Shown in pieces: positions 45,705 to 56,035 of a stretch of 64,000 bases of DNA (its first letter is position 1; the number at the start of each line of letters is the position of its first letter). The stretch is from positions 25,065,811 to 25,129,810 of the forward strand of contig CAMGYJ010000003.1 in the NCBI GenBank assembly GCA_946122785.1, read 5' to 3'. The stretch comes from Linum tenue. Lineage: Eukaryota; Streptophyta; Magnoliopsida; Malpighiales; Linaceae. Both the position numbers and the translations under genes were made by a program. The notes beneath the pieces were generated by a model, which saw only the letters and a list, made by a program, of their open reading frames with translations, had not been told where the DNA came from and did not search any database.

Positions 45705-48241
45705 TTAGGAGTCGGACGGCTCGTAATCGGCGAGCTGCTGGGCAATGCGGGATAGAGTGGTGCGGACCCGAGTGAAAAAGCTTTGTGCTGCTTGCAGCTC
45801 AACCTGCGCTTCTATCTCCGCATGAGTGGAGTCAGTGGCGAGCCGGGCTGCTTCCTCGCGTCGCATTTGTTCAGCCCCTTTGACGAGAGTCGGCATTGTG
45901 CTTGCTCTAACCACCTGCCGAGCTGGTTCCACGGCTTTCCCGCGTTCCACTAGGTCTTTACCCACTGTGCGAAGGAACGCCATGTCAGCAGCACTGAGGG
46001 GTGGAATGTTAATGCTTAAAGTCTCCAGAATCTTGCAAGCAGAGCCGGGCCATACTATGGTTTGGTCACTCATGGAGGTCACTAGAGGAATGCTAAGAAA
46101 TTGATCCATCAACTTCAATGCTTCTTTGACTCGGTGTCGAAGTTCAGCCATGGGCGAAGACGACACGGGGAGGGAGCTAGACGATTCCATCGCAGTATTG
46201 ACACCGTACCCAGTATCAAAATCGTCGGTGTCTTGCTGCAAAAGGAAGCAAGGTGAGTAGGAGGTTAGCTAAAAGATGGTCGGGTAGTATGAGAAAGCAT
46301 GGGTAAAGCTAACCTTGATGACGCTAGTGGTGCGAAGAGATGGAGGGGGGCGAGTAAATGGATGACAATTCTCAATAACTGCAATAATTAAGGTTTCAAG
46401 AGGGCGGCGAGCACGTACATGAGTAATGCGGGAGTTAAAATATGAATGTCACAGCAACTCAGCAAGCATAAAGAGGAGTGCTAGGACGAGGACCGTACCT
46501 GCTCGCCGTTTCAAGTGAGTATTGAATAGTGACGTAGTTGAACCACCATCGTGGTCAGGAGCAAGCCGGGTGAGGATATCATATAACGGCTTGCCGAAAA
46601 TGCGGGAGGCTAGTGAATTCCATGCATCCTTGAACTCGGGCGAGACTTTATTCACCACGTTTTTATGAGGAGGAAAGTATTGTTTAGATTCTTGGTGACC
46701 TCGTACCTCCATAATTTGTCCAGCGGTAAGTTCTGAGGGTCGTTGGTGGAATTTTGGAAAAATCAAAGACGAGGGAGGTAACATAGGCCATGCTTGAACG
46801 AGGCTGAATTGTCGAGCTGCAAGATGAGGGTTGTAAGTTTCAATGCTAAATATTTCCTCGCCGGTAGGAGCAAAGAATAGGTCCCGAGCTATTAGGTAAT
46901 GTTTGCGCTCCTCGATGAACTCATGGTAAGTGGCGGCAGCGGGATCACCTCGCGGTGGTGGCTCGTCAAAAATGAGTTTGAACGAAGCGGGGCCGAATAT
47001 CCGTTCCGCGAAAGGAGTGAAGCTGGGAATCTCTTGGACGTCATAAAAGAAGGTAAAATAATTGGTAAAATCCCCTTTTCGTGAAGCTGCTTTAGCCAAA
47101 CAATGGCCATATGTGAGCATGGTGGTATCTTGAACTGCCGTTGGTAGAGCTGGTAGAGGGCCGCGAGTCGCCGGGAAATAAGCATGTAACCAAAGTTGTA
47201 GTAGCCATAGAGGGCCAGCACTGAGGATGCCACCTTCGTCTGGAGCCTCCTTGACACGGTTCACAATGGTATACAGACCACGATAGAGGTAGCAGATCAC
47301 AATTTCATCAAGATTGACGCATTCACTGGTGAAGATTGTGGAGGTGGTATGCGCATCCGTGATGGGTTGCTGGGTGCAAAGCACAAATCGACCAAACCAG
47401 TAATGAAGGAAGGCAACCCGCTCGCTGTCGGATATGGGTTCACCCGGAACGACTGGCGCGTTGTTGTTGTAGAGTGATTCGTAAGATCGGTCAAAATCTA
47501 TCGAGGTAGCTGGGTCCAAGGCTCTCCTTGATTGCCCACGTGGCTTCGATATGCCAGTCAGGGCCGCTATGTCGAGCAGGGTGATCGTCATCGACCCCAA
47601 TGGGAGCACGAAACAATTAGATTCCGTTGACCACAAGTAGATGGCGGCTTTAAACAGCTCGGGATCAGGTTTCGGCGGCTCCAAACACAAAGAAAGAAAT
47701 CGGTCGAGGCCTAAAGCCCGCCATTGAGATACAGTCGCTGCATCATTGGCCAACCGACCATGCTAACGTTTAAAGTCCGGAGCCGAGATGGCCAACACAG
47801 GGAGTTCTCGGGTCTTCTATTTAAAGAGTGGGCTGATAACGGGGAGACGAAACAGGAGCTGAGAGTCGTGGATTGGAAAAACGTCCAATAGCTCCATGAT
47901 CGCAGTGGTTTGGTTACGAATGAGTGGACCAAGCCAGCCCTCCTCATTGTCGTCTCTCGATATTATCTCAAGAGTGAAATCAGCATTGGCCATGTTTTCC
48001 AGAAAGTCCCGTCGTTCCCCTGGAGATAACGGGAGAAGAAACGTGACGAGGCTGCATACAAAGAAGTTAGTTGGGTTAGTGATAGTCATACATGCAGCGG
48101 TGGTCGCTTGCTAGACCAAAAACAGGCGTATAAACGGCTAGCGATGACAACGATTAAGGGGAGTGATACGGCTTCAATATCAATGCGAAGTTGAGATCGC
48201 AAAACTTACTCGGTGATCGACGAAAACCCTTGCAATGACAT
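45705..48241 (-). pseudogene. PMD-1: plant mobile domain gene, antisense inside the Tat element, four exons
   Basis: Exons on the minus strand are 48241-48210 (starting MSLQGFSSIT), 48051-46499, 46378-46314 and 46235-45705. Every junction is GT-AG and all phases match, giving 727 codons. The PMD core is in exon 2: WRALGLDRFLSLCLEPPKPD, FKAAIYLWSTESNCFVLPLG, SMTITLLDIAALTGISKP, AGPLWLLQLWLHAYFPA and FGPASFKLIFDEPP. The last exon is helix-rich and coiled-coil-like (EQMRREEAARLATDSTHAEI). Only two defects are seen, both TAG codons, at 47817-47819 and 47763-47765; no frameshift. A TATA-like ATAAATAG lies about 115 bp upstream of the start. Host PMD proteins act in nuclear silencing and growth. 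Function inside a retrotransposon is unknown; control of host silencing is a guess. Confidence 0.85.
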
Positions 48242-50287
48242 GGCGGTGACTTCAGCGGCGCAGAAATCTGAGGTACGGTTGTCTGCTTAGTGAATCGTTG
48301 TTGGTTGAAGTTTTTGTTGTTTTTACTCGGATAAGTTTAGGGTTGGCACTTGTGACCTATTTATGGGGAATTGCCGCGGCGGAGTAGAAAGAAATAGTGT
48401 CCTTCTTGGTTTGGGATTACGACGTTGGAAGGGATTAGGAAAAGAATTCTACCCGCATCGTTTGGCGAGAAGAGGATCGCCACAGAAATTTTAGTATTTA
48501 GTAAAGCAACTTTGGGCCCAAACAGAATGTTCGTGGGCCACTGCAGTAGTATTCCGCCATGCGTAGAGTTGTTTCCTCAAAAATAAATGTCGCGAGGCTC
48601 GTCGCAAAGGAAAAAAAAGTGCCAAACGTGGCCATTTAACTCGAACAGCACTGCATGGTTCATTCATCATTGTAGCATTGCGGTAGAGTCAATTGGTGGC
48701 AATGCGGATAAACATAGCCGCAGAGGTGTAGCGCATATTGGCACAATCCGTTTTTTTTCCCAAACAACGCTGCAAGCGAAAGTTTAAGTTCGGCAAGGCC
48801 ACTCGTGTCTATTTTGCCGTAACATTGCTTGGCATGGACCAAATTGGTCTTTATTATTGTTATTATCTTATGGGCCAATTTGTGCGCAGTTTATGGTTTT
48901 TCTCATTGCATGTCCACGATTGATTATATGCATCTTTGATATTGCCATTGATGTTGTGCGGCCAACTATGGTCGTCTTTATGCAGGCGTCATGGAAGAGA
49001 GTTGTAGCGACACCGTTTGGGGCTCCTCTTTTGAACGATGTCGTCTAGGCCTCAATGACTAGAAAAACGATGTTGTGGCCGAAAAACAAAACTGTTTGAG
49101 GAGCAGAACGAGGTTGTTCCGGAAAGATAGCTTTGCGGCAGCAGCAGGGAAACAACTCTGTTTCAAAATAGGATTCCGCTTGCTCAGCCTAAATGGTGTT
49201 GTCGCATTGCTATGGCCAAAGTATGAAGAATTTGGAAAACTTTTTCGGCCAGCGTAAACAGCCGTCCGGAGTTTGTTATAGCAGGAAGATATCCAAATTC
49301 GGCGGGGTGGGGGCAAGACTGCGAAGCGGAGCTGATTAATTTTCTATGGAATGGGACGATGTCGTTTTAACTTTCATGACAACGGGCCAAAAATGCAACA
49401 GTTCACCGCTTGTCATCTCTGTTTTGTCTTTGCCGCAAAGAAGTTTAGAGAAACAAGATTGTTGGGCATTATTTTAAATGAGAACAACGTTCTTTAGGGT
49501 TTTAAAAATAAGAAGAAGAAAAAAACATGTGTGGCCGAGGCGGCTATGCAGGCCTGCTAAAGAGGAAAAGTTTGTCGCTGCAGTGTTGGTTCGATTTGGC
49601 CAAATTTTGATTAAAATTACAATTTAGAGAAAAAAAAGAGAAAAAAATTCTCTCAGTACTGCGGCCAAGCAATATCGCGGCTGTTGTGGGAGTCTAACAG
49701 CTCTGCCGACAAAAGGAGTAGTGTGCGGCCAAGCAGCTCTAATATATTAAAAAAAATATATATATTTAATAGCTAGACCCGATCGGTTTGGGCTAAATAG
49801 GGTTGCAGTCTTGCTTAGGCGACTTGCAATGAGACTGTTTCTTTGGCCTAAATAGCGTTGTCGAGCTAGCATTGCGGATTAATAATATGGTGAAAGGCCA
49901 CTGTTTGGAACGCCAAAGCAGTGCGGCGACGTTAAGTTCGGCCAGAACAATGGTGGTTACTGAAATATCAGTGCTGGTAGAGAAAATTTTTCGGCATCGA
50001 TGATGAACTAAAATAGAAAAATTCCACTGTTCAAAAGCGCAAACCGAGTGCAAAAGAAACATTAGCGGCCACACGAGCATGCCGAAACAAAATAAATTCA
50101 GTTCGAAATAAATAGAGGCTGAAAGAATGTAACGAGCTACTAAGCTACTAGCTGTTGAGATGCTTGGCAATATAGGCCAGTTCCGCCTGCAATGTGCCAA
50201 GACCGGTCCTTGCTGCTTGCCGAAGTTGAACTCCCTGCGCCTGCTTGATCTCGAGCTTATCATCAACCAAGGTTGTTTCCTGCGCCG
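48242..50287. other. Spacer between the PMD genes, including the PMD-1 promoter side
   Basis: A TATA-like sequence (minus-strand CCATAAATAG, 48356-48366) lies upstream of PMD-1. From 48540 to 50150 the DNA is made of degenerate short words on both strands (GCGGCCAAACAG, AACGATGTTGTGGCCG, CAACACTGCGGC-like), similar in style to the LTR. No protein domain. The 3' end of PMD-2 lies at the right edge. Confidence 0.5.
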
Positions 50288-53200
50288 CTAGTGTCTGAGT
50301 TTCAACAGTGAAGCGGTAATGAAGGTCTGAATCGCTGCGCGTTGGGAGACATCTACGACCAGTTCTTTTTTCTTGGTATGCACGTCCACCTCGAGTCTGT
50401 TCAATTCGGCCTTCATCACAGCAATTTTGAGTTCATCTGACATAATTTTATGCTCACGAGTTGCGCACTGCTTAGATCGAGCATCGTATTGAGAGGATAG
50501 ATCCTTGAAGCGCGCGGTGTTAGCAATGAGCTGCGCCTTGATGGATTGGAGGGCCGTTCCCCTTTCGGCACTTTTCTTTTCCAGTTGTTGAGCTCGCTTG
50601 GCGGTGGTCGTCTCTTCTAGGCCAAGTCCAGGGAAGATTTCGGAAGCACCCAATCCTCCCAATACCGCGAAAGCTGATTCAATCTCGTTGGGTTGTGGAG
50701 GGTCAACCGCTTCTTCTAAGGATAGAGAGAGAAACTGGGTAATCTTGACGATGGCGTCTTTTATGGCTTGGGTTCGTGGATCAAGGTGGACCTCCGTAGA
50801 GTGTGGAAGTCGAGCTTTAGCCAAAGATGCGAAGAATTGCCCTGCAGTCTCAAGATCTGGCGGCGCCTACGAGACCAGAGAAAGAATGGTAAAAAAACCA
50901 AAGCGAAGAAAGATTCACTATGAAGAAGGATGAATAGCTATGGTTACCGTCATTGCTGTGTTCGGTGAAGCAACACTGATGGTGGATGGAGCGGATCGGG
51001 TAAGGTCGGAGAAGGGAGACGATCGAGCTGCCAAGGATGTGAAAGATGGTAGGGTCGTGCTAGCTGAGGGGGTGTGCGTAGGGGTCAAAACAAAGCTGGC
51101 GGGTCTGAGTTGTGGGATGGTTGGAGCAATAATGGTGGTGGTTCCTGTGCCTGAAGAAGGGAGTGCAAGGCTAACAGGCGTAGCCGTCGGGGTGCTAGCT
51201 TGAAGGGAGGGAGCAGTGGTGCCCTCGCGCTCGGTCGTCAGCAGCGGGCCGGAGCTCTTGTTCAACGGTGGATCGGACACTGAATGGCTAGTCTTGATAT
51301 GATCTCAATTCCACCACTGAATCAAATCAAACAAATCGTTCAAAGATCGGGTCAAGTTAACACGAACAAGGCTGGAAATTTCCTAAGTGTTGAGACAGTT
51401 TTGGGAAGGGTACTTTGGAGGGCTGTTTCTCTCAAACCATTCACTGGAAATGCAAGTTTAGGGTCTTATTTTGAACACTGGATGTTTGTCTATAGTTGGA
51501 TGCATCTGGATTATGGAAGGAAGGTCAGGAGCATTGTTTTTCAAGGCCATCAAAACCTTATCCTGCATTTTGGAAACTGCCAGTTTTTGGCTAAGGCAGG
51601 GAGACAGTTTGAAGTACCAACTTTGAGCTCAAATTCAAGGAGTTTGGGGCATGACAAGCTGAAGTTTGGAGTTGGGAATGGAAGGGCAAGACTTTCTAAA
51701 CCAAGGGAAGGAAATGGTTGAGCTCGACTCAACCCAGAAGACCGATTTCCAGAACCACGAAGTTGACATCAAGGGCTGTTTTTGGACAGTTAACTTGTGA
51801 GAGAAGTTAGTTACTTGGGATGCAAGTTTTAATTGTTTTAACGTTTTCTTTTTCATTGTTTGATTCAGAGTTGTTTCCTTGTTTGTTTAGGATTGTAATT
51901 AGGATTCTTGGCTATAAATATTCAAGCTTTGAGTTGTAACAAGACACGTTGAAGTTTAATCGAAATTACTCTGAGGAGTTTTATAGCTTGTGAGCTTTTT
52001 GGTTCTTGGTTGTTTGGCCGAGAATTGCAGACCTAGAGATTAGGATATTCACTCTTGATCTCGTGGTAGTTCTACCTAGATTAGCCTCTTCCCTTTTCGT
52101 GTTGAAGTTGTTGATTTAGTTCGTTAAATTCCATCGAGTTTCATTCCCAAATTCATCCATCTTTGATTCATCGCTGCGTGATTCTGAGTTAAGCCAATCG
52201 AGGGCTTATCAAGCCTGTCCCGCAGGGCTGTTGTTATCACGATCGGGAGTCGAATCTACCAGTGTGTCCCCATCATCGTCGGAATCAGCTTCAAACTCGA
52301 TTCTCATACTATCCGAGGTGGAATCGTTTTCATCATCAGACTCCTCATTACCTTGATCCTACAAAGAAAGAAAAGAGGAAGCATGACAAGTATGGCTACG
52401 AATTGACGACAAAACGAAGTAAATGCTAACGGTTTCTCAAAGGAAGCCGTGATGAAGGAGTTAAAGAGAGGAATTTACCTCAAGAGGGGTGATGGGACGG
52501 CTCTGTTTAGTAGGGCGAGTATCACCAGGAAGTTTCCCACAAGCTGCGCGGGAATAATAGCCATGTAAATCGGCTGAAATAGAGTACCACAAAATAAAAG
52601 AAAAGAAAATAACCGAAATAGTAGTAGGTACATACATGCGCGGCGTTTGGCTGAATCTGGATGGGGAGATACATCGTCATCGTTATCGTCAGTTCCATCG
52701 AGCTCGTACTGGGTAATGCGGTTGATGACATTGGTCGTAGGTTCGTTAAAGTAACGAAACACTTTAGTATTCCAGGCCAGCCTATACGGCGATGTCACGG
52801 CACCCTCGGTTGCATTGAATTGCTTGAATGCGTTTGGAAGCAAATAGTCCCGACAAGCTTCCACGTCCGCGATGCCCTGCGCCGGGAGTGATGCAATCCG
52901 AGTATACAGTCATGGATAATTCTTCGAGAAAGCAAGCGAAAGAGGCCATTGTTGCACCAATCCGAACTGGCAGGAGGAAAAGTGTGGGTTGTAGACCTCG
53001 ATGCTGAGATCGGCCGAAGCTTTAGGGGCAAAGAGCATGTCTCTAGCCACTATCCAACGAGCCCATTCTTCCAGGTACCAGTTGTAATCGTCAAGCGAGC
53101 CATCCTCTCCTGTTGGTTTTTGGCCGAAAACAAGTTTGAATGAGGGAGGTCCAAAGAGCCGAGTTTCGAATGGGGTTAAATTCTCACACCTCTGGCCTTG

Positions 53201-54580
53201 TAGAAAATCGGAAAGTATATGGAAAAGTCTTTCTTCAGTGGGGCAGCTTTGGCATAGTAATGGCCGTAGGATAGGATCCCGGCATCGGAGGCCATGTCGT
53301 CGGGTTCGGGCCACGAACTTCGCACGGCGGGGAAGTAGGCATATAACCACAGCTGCACTAGCCAAAGGGGGCCAGCGTCTTCTTGATTTGTTTGACGGTC
53401 AAATACATGCCCCGGTAGAGATGACACAATACGATCTCCGCAAGGTTGACGCATCGTCCAGCAGAAATCTCAGAGGAAGTCTCGGTATCTTGCATGAGTT
53501 TGCTGCCGCCACAACAAAGAATGAATTTATTTAGCCAGTAGTGAATGAAGTATGCTCGCTCCTTGTCCGTGACCGGTGCCGCGGGGTCGGCCGGGGAATT
53601 AATGTTGTAAATAGAGCGATAGGAGCGATCAAAATGACTGGGGTTGTTGGGGCTAAAAGGAGTTCTAGCAACGGCGGGAGGTCGGCATCTCGAGAGACCG
53701 GTTAATGCGACAAGATCAAGCAGGGTGATAGTCATGGTCCCCAGTGGAAATACGAAGCTGTTGGATTCGGTGGACCAGAAGCATATGGCAGCCTTGAATA
53801 GATCTACATCTGGTTGAGGGAGATTGGCGCAGAGAGACAAGAAGCGATCTATGCCTGCATCCCTCCATTGAGCAACAGTGGTTTCATCAGCAAGCAGGCG
53901 AGAATACCATCTCACAAAGTCCTTGTCGAAGAGAACCCAGGAGGATAGATGTCGTTTCGGCTTCTGTTGAGTGAAGTATGGACTGTCGGTGGGTGAACAA
54001 TGAAGGAGAAGCAGAGCGTGAGCAGTGGGGTAAATGTTCAGCTTGGCCATGGTTGGATCGCCGGGGTTGGTGATGGCAGGACCGTGCAATCCCTCTCCTT
54101 TGTCTATTAGTGAAAGAGTGTCAAGTTCTATGGCGTGAGAGCTATCCAGGTTCCTCCATCTCTTCCCGTGGATCGTCAATACTGCATATGTGAGCCGCGA
54201 GGTCAGCTGGAGGGGGCCTGTCAAGAGAAGATGCCAACAAGTAAAAGTTAAAAGACGGGGGTAGTATTTCGATTTTAAAGAGAGACCAGGCAAGTTGGGT
54301 ACGTGGTTGTTCACATATGGAGCGTGCATGGAATAATCAAGGAAAGTAGCAAAGATAGAGGCGTGCCGCACAGGAGGTAAAGCACAAACATCGGCTAGCG
54401 GGAATGAAAAGGTACGAGTAATTTACATTGGTTATAGGCCAAGTTGCATAACATATACACATCACAATAGTCGAGAAGGAACAGGGGATAAGGGCGCCGA
54501 AAAAAAAATAGAGAAAGAGTTTGGCGTGAAAAAAAAATTCAGTACCGGATTTGAGGAGGTACTCGACCGCCAGGAGCCAT
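50288..54580 (-). pseudogene. PMD-2: second antisense PMD gene, damaged and split by a solo LTR
   Basis: A possible first exon starts at 54580 (MAPGGRVPPQ), 83 bp after a TATA box. The main exon runs from 54217 to 52636 and carries WRDAGIDRFLSLCANLPQPD, FKAAICFWSTESNSFVFPLG, TMTITLLDLVALTGLSR, AGPLWLVQLWLYAYFPAV, FGPPSFKLVFGQKP and LLPNAFKQFNATEG. Frameshifts near 53375 and 53190 and a stop near 52910 disable it. Small exons follow (CGKLPGDTRPTKQS, near 52540; DQGNEESDDENDS, acidic, near 52350). A solo LTR (51295-52211) sits in the acidic exon. Beyond it come a Ser/Thr/Pro-rich segment (51280-50950) and, after a phase-0 intron, a coiled-coil C-terminus (50870-50288; AQQLEKKSAERGTALQ). The layout matches PMD-1. 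The join of exon 1 to exon 2 does not keep frame in the copy seen. Confidence 0.8.
51295..52211 (+). repeat. Solo LTR of the gag-protease gypsy family inside PMD-2
   Basis: It starts TGATATGATC and ends GGGCTTATCA, closely similar to the LTR at 29221-30121. It is flanked by AGTCT (51290-51294) and AGCCT (52212-52216), a 5-bp target duplication with one change. No internal region remains, so the element was lost by LTR-LTR recombination. TATA-like GGCTATAAATATT lies near 51910. Confidence 0.88.
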
Positions 54581-55453
54581 GTTGGGTCCTTGATGGGTGT
54601 TGAAAAGGTTGGAGTTGCGTGCTCGAAGAAGAATGAGAATTAGGGAGGTAGCAGGGTTGTTTATTTATAGTGAATGAGAATAAGTGCCCAAACCTCTATG
54701 GATTAGGACTGGTTTGTGCCTGGTCATCAAGGATTCCTTGTTAAGAGAGGAGAAGGAATTCGGCCACACAAAGATGTTTTAGCGAGAAAAAAAAAATTCA
54801 GCGCTGCCGCTGTTGCAAACAGCTCAGTCGAAAAAAAAAAGGGTAGCCTAGCAGCCCTGATATAAAAAAAAAATTCTAATGCATGGCGGCATGCAGCCCT
54901 GACAAAAAAAAAAAAGAAAAAAAAGGAGAGAGGTGGCGGTCAAACTGCCTTGAGAATTTAAAAAAAAAGAAAAGAAAAAAAAGCTCTTAGCGCTGCCCGC
55001 TAACAGCCCTGATAATAATAAAAAAAGGGGGTAGAGAGGGCGGCCAAACAGCTCTGGCGAGAAGAATTTTTTTTTTAATAATAAATAAAAAGAGGCCGCC
55101 TTAACAACCCTGATAAAAGAAAAGGGTCTCCCAGCACTGCGGCTGTTGCTAACAGGCCTGATAAAAAAAAATTATTATTGTTATTAATTAATGATGCCAG
55201 CGCTGGTAGAAGGGGGAAAAAAAAAGAGAAGTTTTGCCGCGCGACCGCGTTGTTGCAATTAGCCGCAATACTGGCGGCCAAAATCATTTGGCCATTCATG
55301 AGGGTTATATAATTGGTAATTAAAGATTTCTTTGCTAACTTTGGCCTACGTGTTTATTTTGTTTAAACACTTTGAGCCAAGTATTTTAGGTGTTATATTA
55401 TTTTGTCAACAATTTGGTTCATAATCCTTATAAACCAAATTGTGGGGGGCATT
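54581..55453. other. PMD-2 promoter side and A-rich repeat zone before the 3' LTR
   Basis: A strong TATA box (minus-strand CTATAAATAAA; TATTTATA at 54663-54670 on +) lies 83 bp upstream of the PMD-2 ATG. From 54780 to 55230 about eight degenerate units of the form GCAGCCCTGATAAAAAAA recur, alternating with GCGGC words. The stretch ends in the polypurine tract TGTGGGGGGC (55441-55450). Confidence 0.6.
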
Positions 55454-55676
55454 TGTTGACACCTAAAATTAATTCGGCCGGAATTAAAAGCCGCTTTAAT
55501 TAGTCTCGGCATTTAAGTCGATACCGCGGTAAAAAACGGTGTCGTTGGGAGTCGAGCGACGTCGCGTAGAACTAAAACTGTACCACAAGGAAGCTCAGCG
55601 GTACCGCGGTACTGGAAACGACGCCGCTTACCGAAAAACAAAAGGGGCCGCCCGTTTAGTGTGTGTATTGGGGAAG

Positions 55677-56035
55677 TGATAGAACCTGGGATTAGGGTTC
55701 TATCGAGAATTGGGGATTTAGGGATTAAGAACAGAATTAGGGATTTGAGATTGGGATTAGGAGAGGAAGAACAGAATAAGAATCGGCCGAAGCCTTTGAT
55801 TTGGGACGAAGAGAAATTAGGAGATACGGGAAGCTTAGGGTTTGGGAGGATAATTCTTTAACTGATTTCTGCTTAATTGAACAAAAGACCCAGAGTACAT
55901 ATTTATAACGAAAGACTCGAAAAAACCTAATAGACTATCCTAATATGACTCAATGACTACTAACCATATCTAGATGAATCCTAATAATAACTATAATAAT
56001 AAAAATATCATAATAGAAACCGTGGGTTTCTATCA
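55677..56035 (-). repeat. LTR (3' on the minus strand) of the young element
   Basis: 359 bp, apparently identical to the copy at 57372-57730. The last 28 or so codons of the element's ORF run into this LTR. Confidence 0.93.

Noticed and set aside
46899..47084. Frames on + opposite PMD-1, and similar ones opposite PMD-2
   Set aside because: Shadows of the PMD coding strand.
47751..47753. TTG as the start of PMD-1
   Set aside because: The same frame continues upstream through two TAG codons to a spliced ATG exon at 48241 with matching phase, so the TTG is not a start.
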